Notes: a model not told the origin generated them from the sequence alone. A DNA stretch of 64,000 nucleotides from CAWCKS01 sp963763485 (GCA_963763485.1 CAVXOW010000006.1:868001-932000); one strand, 5' to 3'. Counted from the first letter of the stretch, positions 18,627-28,007 are shown. Numbers and translations: made by a program.

Positions 18627-19073
18627 TCAGGCCAGCATGTGCTTTTCGATGTCTGCGACCGAATGCCGGGTCAAATCCTTGTCCAGTTCCGCAACGATCC
18701 GCTGCTTGACGTCGTCATGGAACGACCGGCGGAGCTCGGCCAGCGTGCGCGGCGGCGCGGCAACCAGCAGCGCCTTGACGTGCTTCGTTCGTACCATCTC
18801 CTCCGCCGCGGCAGCGACGCGACGGGCGAATTTGTGCTCCTCGATGTCGTGCCAGTCCGTCGGCTCCATTCCGGAGCGGCGATGCGTCCCGGGAATCTTG
18901 CCGGCATGACCGGGGCGATCCGTGCCTTGCTCATGGGTCGGCGGATTGTCGTCGGTGAGAACCAATTCGGTCTTCAGGTTGGCAACGATCGCATCTCCCT
19001 CGTTGCGCAGGAACAGCGCGCGTGAGCCGTCAGCGACGAGCACGACGGCATTGTGCGGGATGACTCTGGCCAT
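18627..19073 (-). CDS. Host-attachment family protein (eRF1/baeRF-like)
   Basis: A 148-residue soluble protein of the family named for an Agrobacterium protein needed for attachment to host cells (PF10116), structurally related to bacterial eRF1-like domains. It starts MARVIPHNAVVLVADGSRA and keeps the LLVAAPPRTLAELR core. Its biochemical role is not settled; members are often induced by low oxygen or stress. A FixK-type box (19154-19167) is centred 87.5 bases upstream. It probably leads an operon with the PhaC-like gene. Confidence 0.85.
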   Translation of the reverse strand: MARVIPHNAVVLVADGSRALFLRNEGDAIVANLKTELVLTDDNPPTHEQGTDRPGHAGKIPGTHRRSGMEPTDWHDIEEHKFARRVAAAAEEMVRTKHVKALLVAAPPRTLAELRRSFHDDVKQRIVAELDKDLTRHSVADIEKHMLA

Positions 19074-19153
19074 GACGACCTCCGGGCTAAGGCGCTGCCG
19101 GGGCTCTCGGCCCCGTCGATAACTCAGCTAAGCCGCTCAAAGGTCCGGGTCTG

Positions 19154-19167
19154 TTGATGCACCTCAA
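19154..19167. promoter_or_regulatory. FixK/FNR-type box, host-attachment gene side
   Basis: TTGATGCACCTCAA, a match to TTGA-N6-TCAA, centred 87.5 bases upstream of the minus-strand host-attachment gene (start 19073). A second box lies 89 bp away on the other side of the same divergent intergenic region, so each gene seems to have its own site. Confidence 0.6.
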
Positions 19168-19242
19168 TAATGGTCGAGACGGTCTGTTGCGCTGCCACAT
19201 TGCAACATGGCGGCCACGCGAGTGCGGACTGGCGACTGGACT

Positions 19243-19256
19243 TTGAGGTTCCTCAA
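19243..19256. promoter_or_regulatory. FixK/FNR-type box, beta-glycosidase side
   Basis: TTGAGGTTCCTCAA, an inverted repeat with 6-base arms (TTGAGG/CCTCAA), centred 71.5 bases upstream of the GH1 gene at 19321. It is one of the most symmetric boxes in this window. Confidence 0.65.
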
Positions 19257-19320
19257 TAGTCGCGCGGGCCGAATCGCCTGAGAATGTAATCTCGTTCCAA
19301 ACGGAGTTCGCGGGGTTGAT

Positions 19321-20673
19321 ATGGCGGAGACGAATTCATTTGTTTGGGGCGTCTCGACGTCGAGCTTTCAGATCGAAGGTGCAGCGCACGAGGACGGCCG
19401 CGGCGACAGCATCTGGGATACGTTCTGTCGGGAGAAAGGCCGCATCGTCAACGGCGATACCGGCGATATCGCCTGCGATCACTATCATCGTTTCAGCGAG
19501 GACATCGCGCTGATGCGCGACATAGGGGTCGACGCCTATCGCTTCTCGGTGGCGTGGCCGCGCGTCCTGCCCAAAGGCCGGGGTGCGATCAACGAAGCAG
19601 GCCTGGCCTTCTACGATCGCCTGATCGACAGCCTCCTCGCCGCCGGGATCGAGCCATGGCTGTGCCTCTATCATTGGGATCTGCCGCAAGAGCTGCACGA
19701 CCTCGGCGGCTGGCAGAGCCGCGATTGCGCCGGCTGGTTTGCCGATTATGCAACGCTGATCGGACGCCGCTATGGCGATCGCGTGAAACGCCTAGCGACG
19801 TTCAACGAGCCATGTGTCTTCACCCTGCTTGGCTATGGCTACGGCCTCGGCGCTCCTGGCCTGAAGGACAAGGAGGCCCTGCATCGCTCGATTCATCACG
19901 TCAACCTTGCCCATGGCCGCGGGGTCGACGCGCTGCGCGCCGCAGTCACCGGCGCTTCGATCGGTGCCATTCACAATCGGCAGCCGTGTCTGCCGGCCAG
20001 TCCCGCCGCGGCCGACCAGGCTGCGGCGCGCAAATTTGCCGACTACTGGAACGGCGCGTTTCCGGAGCCACAACATTTCGGCTGCTACCCGGCGTCGCTG
20101 GCGGGCGAGATCGAGCGATACCAACAACCCGGTGACATGGCGTCGATCTGCCGCCCTATCGATTGGTTCGGCGTCAACCATTATTCGCCGAACTACATCA
20201 CGGAGAGCCCGGCCGAGGTGCTGGGCGTTGGCTTTGCCGGACCGCCCGCCGAGGTGCCGCGAACCGCAATCGGCTGGCCGATCGTCCCCGATGCATTTGC
20301 CGACACGCTGCTCGAGGTCGATCGCCGTTTCCGGCTGCCGATCTACGTCCTGGAAAACGGCACGGCCGGCATCGACAAGCTCGACGAGAGCGGAAACGTC
20401 AACGACCCCGACCGCATCGCCTATATCAAGGCCTACATCGAAGCGATGCAGCGGGCGATCCAGGCCGGCGCCGATGTTCGCGGGTATTTTGCGTGGTCGC
20501 TATTGGACAATTTCGAATGGGGATCGGGCTACAGTCAGCGTTTTGGACTGGTCTACGTCGATTTTCCGAGTCTGCGCCGGATCCCCAAGGCGTCCGCCCG
20601 CTGGTACGCCCGCTTCATTGCATCGCATCACATGGCAGCGGTCAAATCGGGTGCTATCGCGGCCGGGTCGTGA
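19321..20673 (+). CDS. Glycoside hydrolase family 1 beta-glucosidase
   Basis: A 450-residue cytoplasmic (no signal peptide) GH1 retaining beta-glycosidase. The acid/base glutamate is about E163 in TFNEP and the nucleophile about E345 in VLENGTAG; the N-terminal FVWGVSTSSFQIEGA is the GH1 signature. It releases glucose or other sugars from beta-glycosides; substrate specificity cannot be read from sequence alone. The ATG follows GGAG. Unusually for a sugar enzyme, no sugar regulator or transporter is adjacent, and a FixK/FNR-type box sits 71.5 bases upstream. Confidence 0.92.
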   Translation: MAETNSFVWGVSTSSFQIEGAAHEDGRGDSIWDTFCREKGRIVNGDTGDIACDHYHRFSEDIALMRDIGVDAYRFSVAWPRVLPKGRGAINEAGLAFYDRLIDSLLAAGIEPWLCLYHWDLPQELHDLGGWQSRDCAGWFADYATLIGRRYGDRVKRLATFNEPCVFTLLGYGYGLGAPGLKDKEALHRSIHHVNLAHGRGVDALRAAVTGASIGAIHNRQPCLPASPAAADQAAARKFADYWNGAFPEPQHFGCYPASLAGEIERYQQPGDMASICRPIDWFGVNHYSPNYITESPAEVLGVGFAGPPAEVPRTAIGWPIVPDAFADTLLEVDRRFRLPIYVLENGTAGIDKLDESGNVNDPDRIAYIKAYIEAMQRAIQAGADVRGYFAWSLLDNFEWGSGYSQRFGLVYVDFPSLRRIPKASARWYARFIASHHMAAVKSGAIAAGS

Positions 20674-20707
20674 ACGCCGTGGCCACTCATTGGCCAGCTA
20701 TTTCGCC

Positions 20708-21853
20708 TCAAGGCACGCCCGCCTCTCTCGTGACCGGGACGGCGCTCGGCATCAAGGTCTTAACCGCGGGGAGCGGTTTTCCGTTCAGCTGGTCCAGCGC
20801 CAGCAGCAAGCCTCCAACCCTGTCAATCGACGATGCCCAGTCAGCTACTCTAGCGTAGTTGTCGACCAGCCAGCCAAAGGAACTCTGCACCAGCGTGAAG
20901 GCCGCGGCGGCCTGTGTAAGTTCACCAAGCGTGATTGTACCCGCGAGAAATTTCGGTGCACACAGCACAAGCCCGACAATCGGCGCCAATAGCGAGTTGC
21001 CTTGTGACACAAGCGTTGTCCGCACCAGCTGCCAACACAGGCCGCGCCACTGTGCGAGGACCACCGTCAGCGCACCCCATAGTTCCTGCCGCGCCTCAAC
21101 CTTGTTTTCCGCCGGCGCCAAACCCTCGCCGACATCGCGGACGGCGTGCGCAGCCGTAATCAATTCCGCCTCGGCCTGGTTCTTGCGCGCAATCATCCGC
21201 GTCAGCGGTGCGCCGACCAGCAACATCGCGGTTGTAATCAGGCCCGAGTAGATGACAACGCCGATCACGAGGTATCCGGGGATCCGGATCGTCAAACCCG
21301 AAATCGACAAGGTCGCATCACCGCCAACGTTCCAGAGGATCTGAATGAAGACGACGGCTGTCATCAGCGATGACAGCAAGCCGAGCGCAAAATCGATCGG
21401 GGCGTCGGTCGCGATCCTGGCATCTTCGGCGATGCGATACTCGGGAATTTTGTGCTCGCCATCGACCCGCGCAAGGCCGACATATCGTTCGTTCTCGAGC
21501 CAATAGCGGATCAGGTGCGTCGTAAGCCATTCCCGCCAGCGACGTTGCGTCGTCATGCGGCCCCAGACGGACGCCGTCGCAAGCGCAATGCTGGCTGCGC
21601 CGAGCGGAAGCATGAGCAACGCTTGGGTAAGCAAGGCGTTGCCGTCTCTGCGCTCCAGCGCGTTGAAGAAGTCTCGATTCCAGTAGTTGAGCTGGTACTG
21701 CACGTAGAGCTGCAAGGCGGCGATGGCGACGAGAGCGGCACCCAACGACCATACGCTCCACGCCGAACGCCCTCGCCAAAAGCCCCAACCGCTTTGCCAA
21801 AACCGCCGCCAGCGGCGGCGGGTGTCATGCGGTTTGTCCTCTGATCGAGTCAT
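20708..21853 (-). CDS. SbmA/BacA-like inner-membrane transporter
   Basis: A multi-span membrane protein with the SbmA/BacA/YddA ABC-like transmembrane fold (motifs YWNRDFFNALERRD, WREWLTTHLIRYWL and a conserved ENPDQRI-like region here read as PEYRIAEDARI). From the ATG at 21853 it has 381 residues; a TTG at 21982 would lengthen it but would run into the divergent ppsA start. No ATP-binding cassette follows, as in BacA/SbmA, which import peptides using the proton gradient. BacA-like proteins matter in rhizobial symbiosis and antimicrobial peptide uptake. It is convergent with the GH1 gene. Confidence 0.8.
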   Translation of the reverse strand: MTRSEDKPHDTRRRWRRFWQSGWGFWRGRSAWSVWSLGAALVAIAALQLYVQYQLNYWNRDFFNALERRDGNALLTQALLMLPLGAASIALATASVWGRMTTQRRWREWLTTHLIRYWLENERYVGLARVDGEHKIPEYRIAEDARIATDAPIDFALGLLSSLMTAVVFIQILWNVGGDATLSISGLTIRIPGYLVIGVVIYSGLITTAMLLVGAPLTRMIARKNQAEAELITAAHAVRDVGEGLAPAENKVEARQELWGALTVVLAQWRGLCWQLVRTTLVSQGNSLLAPIVGLVLCAPKFLAGTITLGELTQAAAAFTLVQSSFGWLVDNYARVADWASSIDRVGGLLLALDQLNGKPLPAVKTLMPSAVPVTREAGVP

Positions 21854-21887
21854 AAAATTAAAACTAACAAGCGTCGCCGCCAGTCCC

Positions 21888-21901
21888 TTGATCTCGCGCA
21901 A
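21888..21901. promoter_or_regulatory. Relaxed FixK-type box upstream of ppsA
   Basis: TTGATCTCGCGCAA fits the broader Bradyrhizobium FixK2 pattern TTG(A/C)-N6-(G/T)CAA but not the strict TTGA-N6-TCAA. Its centre lies 75.5 bases before the ppsA ATG, the same spacing as the stronger boxes nearby, and it is also 41.5 bases from the divergent transporter start. Confidence 0.4.
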
Positions 21902-21969
21902 AATTCTCGTCGGCCCGACTGGCAGATTGCGGAAATACCATATGAGGGTTTTACGCAGCGGAGAGAGCG

Positions 21970-24406
21970 ATGAGCGCTTCAAGCAATGTTCGATGGTTCA
22001 AGGACATCGGTCTGGACGACGTTCCGCTGGTCGGCGGCAAGACGGCGTCGCTCGGCGAACTCTACTCTGCGCTGTCGACGAGGGGTGTTCGGGTGCCGAA
22101 CGGCTTTGCGCTGACCGCCGCGGCCTATCGCGACGCCCTGACCGAAGCCGGAGCCTGGGAGGAATTGCGACATCTCCTCACTGGTCTGGACAAGCGCAAG
22201 ATTTCGGAGCTGAGCAAGCGCGCGGCGCGAGCCCGCGCAATCGTCTATGAAGCGACCAATCGCGACGGCTTGCGGCGCGAGATCGAGCAGGCCTACCGCC
22301 AGCTGGAAGCCGAGTATGGCAAGGATGTTGCCGTTGCGGTGCGCAGCTCGGCCACGGCCGAGGACCTGCCGACCGCAAGCTTTGCCGGCCAGCATGAGAG
22401 CTATCTGAACGTTCGCGGTCCGCGTGAGCTGTTCGACGCTTGCCGGCGCTGCTTTGCATCGATCTTCACCGATCGGGCGATTTCCTACCGCGTCGACAAC
22501 GGCTTCGATCATTTCAAGGTGGCGCTGTCGGTCGGGGTGATGAAGATGGTCCGCTCCGATCTCTCCGCCAGCGGCGTGATCTTCACGCTCGACACCGAGA
22601 CCGGATTTCGCGACGTCGTGTTCGTGACCGGTACCTATGGCCTTGGCGAGACCATCGTTCAGGGCACGGTCGATCCCGATGAATTCTATGTACATAAGCC
22701 GACATTGAAGAACGGCTTTCGCGCTGTGTTGTCGCGGCGGCTCGGCTCCAAGGAGAAGCGTCTGGTCTACGCCCGCGGGCGCGCGGCTACCAAGATCCTG
22801 ACGACGGCACGAGCCGATCGAAGCCGCTTCTGCATCAGCGACGAGGACGTGATCAAGCTGGCCGAGCACGCGATCGTCGTCGAAGAGCATTACTCGGCGC
22901 GGAATGGCCGTCCGACTCCGATGGATATCGAATGGGCGAAGGACGGACGCGACGGCGAGCTCTATATCGTGCAGGCGCGGCCCGAAACGGTCGCCTCACA
23001 ACGAAAGCCGGAAGCGCTGGAGAGCTACGCGCTGAAGTCGACCGGAAAAATCATCGGCTCGGGCCGAGCGGTCGGCGAGAAGGTCGCAGCCGGCAATGTG
23101 CGGCTCATCAGACATGACCGCGATCTCCAATCGTTCAAGGCCGGCGAGATTCTGGTTGCGCCGGCAACGCGGCCCGATTGGGAGCCGGTCATGAAAATCG
23201 CCGCCGCGATCGTGACCGACCATGGCGGGCGAACCTGCCACGCCGCGATCGTCGCGCGCGAGCTTGGCGTGCCTGCGGTGGTCGGCGTCGAGAATTTTAC
23301 GCGCAGGGTCAAGACTGGAGATGCGGTGACGGTGTCGTGCGCCGAAGGCGACGAAGGCCACGTCTACGCCGGCACCCTGCCCTTCGAGATCCAGCACATT
23401 GCGATCGACAGCCTGAGCCGGCCGCGCACCGAGATCATGGTCAATCTCGGCAATCCGGAGATCGCCTTCAAGACGGCGCTGCTACCGAGCAGCGGCGTCG
23501 GTCTCGCCCGCATGGAATTCATCATCAGCCAGCACATCGGCGTGCATCCGATGGCGCTCGCGCAGCCGGACAAGGTCAAGCTCGGCAAGTGACCGGCGCA
23601 AGATCGCTCTGATGGCGAAAAACAATAAGTCGCCATCGGAGTTCTTCGTCGAGCGGTTGTCGGAGGGCGTCGGCATGATCGCTGCGGCCTTCTATCCACG
23701 GCCGGTCATCGTGCGCCTGTCGGACTTCAAGACCAACGAATATGCCCGCCTTCAGGCCGGTGCGCAGTTCGAGCCGAAGGAAGAAAACCCGATGCTCGGC
23801 TTCCGCGGCGCGGCGCGCTATGCGCATCCGGCCTATGCCGCCGGATTTGCGCTGGAATGCGCCGCGCTGCTGCGGGTCCGCGACACAATGGGGCTAAGCA
23901 ATCTCAAGATCATGATTTCGTTCTGCCGCCGGGTCGACGAAGCGCGCAAGGTGATCGAGGCGATGGCGCAACACGGCCTGCAGCGAGGCCAGAATGGGCT
24001 GGAGATCTTCGTGATGTGCGAAATCCCCAACAACGTGATCCTGATCGACCAGTTTGCAAAGCTGTTCGACGGTTTCTCGATCGGCTCGAACGACCTCACC
24101 CAGCTCACGCTCGGCGTCGACCGCGACTTCGAAATCGTGGCGTTCGACTTCGACGAGCGCGACCCCGGCATGCTGGAGATGCTGAGGCTCGCGGTGACCG
24201 GCGCGCGGCGCAATCATCGACACGTCGGCATCTGCGGCGAAGCGCCGGCCAACTACCCGGAGGTGGCGCGCTTTCTCACCGAGCTCGGGATCGATTCGAT
24301 CAGCGTCAATCCGGCCAGCGTGCTTCGTACCATGAGCATCGTGAGCGAGGCGGAAGCCGGGATGCGCAAGCCAGACAGGCGCATGACGCCAAAGGGCGCG
24401 GGATGA
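21970..24406 (+). pseudogene. ppsA: Phosphoenolpyruvate synthase, interrupted by a frameshift
   Basis: PEP synthase makes PEP, AMP and phosphate from pyruvate and ATP for gluconeogenesis. The first frame (21970-23592) has the ATP-grasp domain (VGGKTASLGE, then RSSATAEDLPTASFAGQ) and the phospho-histidine swivel domain (TDHGGRTCHAAIVARELG), then meets a stop. The rest of the PEP-utilising barrel continues in another frame to 24406 (SDFKTNEYA, then MCEIPNNVI and IGSNDLTQL). Reading back from the second frame gives a natural junction (SDRRKIALMAKN) rather than a new start, so one extra base around 23578-23592 splits a single gene of about 800 residues. This could be sequencing error or decay; two separately working proteins are less likely. 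Confidence 0.88.
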
Positions 24407-24432
24407 AGGACGGACTGCTCCGTTAAGGCGCA

Positions 24433-24666
24433 TCAAGCGAGGCGACAGCCATTCGAGTCGCGCGTGACATTGCATGCACGCGCGCTCGCAAGTGGCACAA
24501 TCGCCGGTTCCTGCTTCGCCGCCGGCGGCGGCGCGGCCGCCAGTCCATTTGCCATCGGAACGCGTGCGCCAAGCCCGATCATGATGACGAGGGTCGCGGC
24601 GGCAGCCGCCGTCAACAAGATGCGCCGGTGCGTCGCGCGATCTGCGGTGTACAGGGAACCGTTCAT
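24433..24666 (-). CDS. Small membrane-anchored protein of unknown function
   Basis: A 77-residue protein with one N-terminal hydrophobic segment (about residues 16-34, LLTAAAAATLVIMIGLGA) after a short positive stretch, then an Ala/Pro-rich region with two cysteines near the end. The start is well supported by GGGAGG five bases before the ATG. It lies 36 bases after the FixK-like regulator gene on the same strand, probably in the same transcript. I recognise no family. Confidence 0.55.
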   Translation of the reverse strand: MNGSLYTADRATHRRILLTAAAAATLVIMIGLGARVPMANGLAAAPPPAAKQEPAIVPLASARACNVTRDSNGCRLA

Positions 24667-24702
24667 GTCAGCCTCCCATGCGGCGGGACGGCGCCGCTCG
24701 GT

Positions 24703-25384
24703 TCAGGAATTGAGCCGGGCCAGCGCGGCGCGGTTGCGGATCTCGATCTGGCGCGAGGTCGGCAGCGCGATCGCGGCCGATTTCTCGAATTGCGTCAGCG
24801 TCCGCGAGATCGTCTCGATCGTCAGTCCGAGGTAGTCGGCAATGTCCTGCCGCGACATCGCAAGCTGGATCGTGCTCGCGGCGCCCGGCGCCCGCTTCGC
24901 CATCTCGACCAGGAAGCCGGCAACGCGCTCCTGCGCGCTCTTGATCAGCAACAGCACATGCTCCTGCGCCCGCTGCAACTCGCACCCGGTCACGGTCCAG
25001 AGCTGCTGAGCAATGCTTGAATTCGCGCGCCGCGAGGTCCATCACCGCGCTGCGCTTGATGACAAGCACGTTGCTGTCGGAAACCGCTTCGGCCGAGAAG
25101 GCGTGTTCTGCGCCGGCCTCGAGGCCAAAGATGTCACCGGGCAGATAGAACGCGCCGATCTGGCGGCGGCCGTCGGCCAGCACCTTGTAGGTGCGCACCG
25201 CGCCGCTGATGACCTTGTAGAGATATTCGGCCGGCTCGGCCTCGCCGTAGATTTCGGCGTTGCGACCAAATCGCATCTGGCTGCCCATCATCTCAAGCGG
25301 GCTGTCGAGGTTCGGCTTCGGGGTTGGGTTGATCGAGAGTGCGAAGGGGGACTTGCGGGCCGGGATCTGGGTCTGATGCAGCAT
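24703..25384 (-). pseudogene. FixK-like CRP/FNR regulator, interrupted by a frameshift
   Basis: A CRP/FNR-superfamily activator. The effector domain runs from about residue 38 (MRFGRNAEIYGEAEPAEYLY, then YLPGDIFGLEAG). It has no N-terminal cysteine cluster, so it is FixK-like rather than an oxygen-sensing FNR. The DNA-binding part (MSRQDIADYLGLTIETISRTL) lies in another frame; its E-x-x-S-R recognition helix is the type that reads TTGA half-sites. One extra base in the GC run near 25018-25035 accounts for the split, and the joined reading (DLAA-ANSSIAQQLWTVT) looks natural. The start at 25384 follows AGGAGA. If intact in the living strain, this could act on the TTGA-N6-TCAA boxes around it. 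Confidence 0.8.
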
Positions 25385-25511
25385 GATCGTCTCCTGAAGT
25401 TCGATGGAGACAGCTTGCCGAATACCGCGGGAACCGAAAATTCAGATCAACTCCTTACGGGGTTGTACGGAGGTGCGGTCGACCGAGAAAACAAAGCTCA
25501 AATTGCCGCCA

Positions 25512-27371
25512 TTAGCTTGCTTGCAGAGCCGGAGCCGGCTGCTGCGCCGCTCGCGCATCCTTTGACCGCAGCGGCTCGAAATCTTCAGCCGAGATGGTTT
25601 CCTTCTCGAGCAACAGCTTGATGCCGGCTTCAAGATCGGCGCGCCGCTCCTGCAGAATCTTGAGCGCCGATTGATCGGCCGCCTCAATCAGATCGCGTAC
25701 AGCGAGATCGATTTCCCGCCCTGTCAGATCGGCGGCGCTGACGACGAGATCCTGCGCGTTCGGCAGGAACATTTGCGGCCGCGGCGCGTAAGTGCGCTGG
25801 CCGATGCGCGGGTCCATGCCGTATCTCGTCACCATCTCGACCGCGATCTCGGTGGCGCGCTGCAGATCGTCTGCGGCCCCGGTCGAGATGTCGCCATCGA
25901 AGATCAATTGCTCGGCAGCGCGGCCGCCCATCAGCACGGCGATGCGGTTCTTCAAATCGCTGAGCGAGAGCAGGAAGCGATCTTCGGTCGGGCGCTGGAT
26001 GGTGTAGCCGAGCGCACCCACGCCGCGCGGGATGATCGAGACCTTTTGCACGGGGTCGACGCCCGGCAAGGTCGATGCGACCAGCGCGTGGCCCATTTCG
26101 TGATAGGCGATGCGGCGCCGCTCCTCGGGGCTGATCACGCGGCTCTTCTTCTCGACGCCGGCAACGATGCGTTCGATCGCCGTCATGAAGTCGGCGAAGT
26201 TGACATTGTCGGCCTTGCGGCGCGTCGCCGCGATCGCTGCTTCATTGATCAGGTTGGCGAGATCGGCGCCAGTGAAACCAGCGGTGAGAGCGGCGACCTT
26301 GTCGAGGTCGACATCGGCGCCGATCTGGATCTTGCGGATGTGAACTTTAAGGATCGCAAGCCGGCCCCGGCGATCTGGCCGGTCGACCAGCACCTGACGG
26401 TCGAAGCGGCCGGCACGCAGCAGCGCCTGGTCGAGAATCTCGGGCCGGTTGGTCGCCGCCAGCAAAATGACGCCGGCGCTCGGATCAAAGCCGTCGAGCT
26501 CGGCGAGCAGCTGGTTCAGCGTCTGCTCTTTCTCGTCATAGCCGCCGAACGCACCGGCGCTGCGGCTACGTCCAAGCGCGTCGAGCTCGTCGATGAAGAT
26601 GATGCAGGGCGCGGCGTTGCGCGCCTGCTCGAACAGGTCGCGCACCCGCGCGGCGCCGACGCCGACGAACATCTCGACGAACTCCGAGCCCGAGATCGAG
26701 AAGAACGGCACGCCGGCCTCGCCGGCGACAGCGCGCGCCAGCAATGTCTTGCCAGTGCCCGGAGGCCCGACCAGCAGGATGCCCTTCGGGATCCGCGCTC
26801 CCAGCCGCCCATAGCTCTTCGGATCCTTCAGGAACGAGACGACTTCCTGCAACTCGAACTTGGCCTCATCGACGCCGGCGACGTCGGCGAACGTGACCTT
26901 GGTGTCCTTTTCGACATAGACCTTGGCTTTGGATTTTCCGATCGCCATCAACCCGCCGAATCCCTGGCGGTCGGCAAGGCGCCGGATCAGGAAGAACCAC
27001 ACGACATAGAAGAGCAGCGCCGGCACCGTCCACGACAGGATGGTCGGGATCAGCCCGCCTGACGCCATGCCGGTGACCGTGATGCCTTTGGCTTCAAGCT
27101 TGCCCGCCAGCGCCGGATCGACCCGCACGGTGGTGAATTCGGACTTGCCGCTCGGCAGCTTGTCCTTGACCTTGCCTTCGATCACGTCGGTACCGATCGA
27201 GACCTCCGAGACGGCACCCTGCTCGACCAGCTGTTCGAACTTGCTGTAGGGGATCGTCTCGAACCGCGCGTATCCGGCCAGCACCCATTGCACCAGGAGC
27301 ACGCCGAGCCAAGCGGCGACGAAGTACCAGATCGTAAAATGCTGCTTTCGTGATGAGGAGTCCGGGGTCAT
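25512..27371 (-). CDS. ftsH: FtsH-type membrane AAA+ zinc protease
   Basis: A 619-residue ATP-dependent membrane metalloprotease. Two N-terminal hydrophobic segments flank a periplasmic domain, followed by an AAA+ module with Walker A GPPGTGKT (about 202-209), Walker B IIFIDELDALG and the second region of homology (ATNRPEILDQALLRAGRFDRQ), then the zinc site HEMGH (about 424-428). All catalytic motifs are intact. Its position away from the usual tilS/glmM neighbours and the FixK-type box 63.5 bases upstream suggest an additional, oxygen-regulated FtsH rather than the housekeeping copy; this is inference. Confidence 0.92.
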   Translation of the reverse strand: MTPDSSSRKQHFTIWYFVAAWLGVLLVQWVLAGYARFETIPYSKFEQLVEQGAVSEVSIGTDVIEGKVKDKLPSGKSEFTTVRVDPALAGKLEAKGITVTGMASGGLIPTILSWTVPALLFYVVWFFLIRRLADRQGFGGLMAIGKSKAKVYVEKDTKVTFADVAGVDEAKFELQEVVSFLKDPKSYGRLGARIPKGILLVGPPGTGKTLLARAVAGEAGVPFFSISGSEFVEMFVGVGAARVRDLFEQARNAAPCIIFIDELDALGRSRSAGAFGGYDEKEQTLNQLLAELDGFDPSAGVILLAATNRPEILDQALLRAGRFDRQVLVDRPDRRGRLAILKVHIRKIQIGADVDLDKVAALTAGFTGADLANLINEAAIAATRRKADNVNFADFMTAIERIVAGVEKKSRVISPEERRRIAYHEMGHALVASTLPGVDPVQKVSIIPRGVGALGYTIQRPTEDRFLLSLSDLKNRIAVLMGGRAAEQLIFDGDISTGAADDLQRATEIAVEMVTRYGMDPRIGQRTYAPRPQMFLPNAQDLVVSAADLTGREIDLAVRDLIEAADQSALKILQERRADLEAGIKLLLEKETISAEDFEPLRSKDARAAQQPAPALQAS

Positions 27372-27427
27372 GGCATCAACCTGTCATCGTTTGGCGTAAC
27401 AAGTAGTTTGCCTTGCCGCACAAGGGA

Positions 27428-27441
27428 TTGAGCCAAATCAA
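27428..27441 (-). promoter_or_regulatory. FixK/FNR-type box upstream of ftsH
   Basis: TTGAGCCAAATCAA matches TTGA-N6-TCAA. Its centre is 63.5 bases upstream of the ftsH start (minus strand); an activator site centred 41.5 bases before transcription start would leave a leader of about 22 bases. It is 135 bases before the plus-strand PAS-like gene, which makes ftsH the likelier target. Confidence 0.6.
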
Positions 27442-27569
27442 CGAGGAGCGCGTGCGACAATTGTACCAAGTGATCGGCGTCGCGCGAGCGATCTGGAACG
27501 GTCGCGCTCAATCGAAGACGCCCAGTCGCAGCGCGCCAACGCGCCTGTCGGACAAAAGGGAGACTGCAA

Positions 27570-28007
27570 ATGCCCTACCAAAGCCCTTTTGCGCTGCCCG
27601 CGTCGATCAAACCGGAGTTGCAGCGCATCGTAGGCTATTGGCGCGATCTCAGGCGCGGCGAGAACAACATCCCCTTCGCGGACGACGTCAACTTGTCTGT
27701 GCTGCGTGGCGCAGACACATTCCTGCTCAAGGTCTTCGCGTCACCGCTACGATTTCGCTTCGAATCCTCAAGTGATGGGCCGGACTCGACGAATGCCACG
27801 ATTGCGGGGCGTTTCCTCGACGAGATCTCCGCCGGAAGCTCGCTCAGCTACCTGCTGGCGCAGAGTTGCGCGACGATCGAGGCCGGCCGACCGACATTCT
27901 GCCATTTCGCCGCGAGCGGCTCGGACCGGGGGTTTTCGCGGATTCTGCTGCCGGCCTGGGCCGACGGTCACATCGACCTGCTGCTCGGCGCAATCGCTGC
28001 CGATTGA
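27570..28007 (+). CDS. PAS_5-like domain protein
   Basis: A 145-residue soluble protein. The N-terminal LQRIVGYWRDLRRGENNIPFADDVNL resembles the YW-x2-LR-x-G start of the PAS_5 family (PF07310) seen in many Rhizobiales proteins, and the length fits. The function is unknown; such proteins may be small sensory or regulatory adaptors. The ATG follows GGGAG. It is divergent from ftsH across a region carrying a FixK-type box. Confidence 0.55.
   Translation: MPYQSPFALPASIKPELQRIVGYWRDLRRGENNIPFADDVNLSVLRGADTFLLKVFASPLRFRFESSSDGPDSTNATIAGRFLDEISAGSSLSYLLAQSCATIEAGRPTFCHFAASGSDRGFSRILLPAWADGHIDLLLGAIAAD

Noticed and set aside
23578..23620. Programmed frameshift in ppsA
   Set aside because: No slippery heptamer, stimulatory hairpin or known recoding in PEP synthases; a simple single-base lesion or error explains it.
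25441..25455. TTGATCTGAA half-site (minus strand) upstream of the FixK-like gene region
   Set aside because: The second half-site is missing and the position is downstream of ftsH rather than in front of a start codon.
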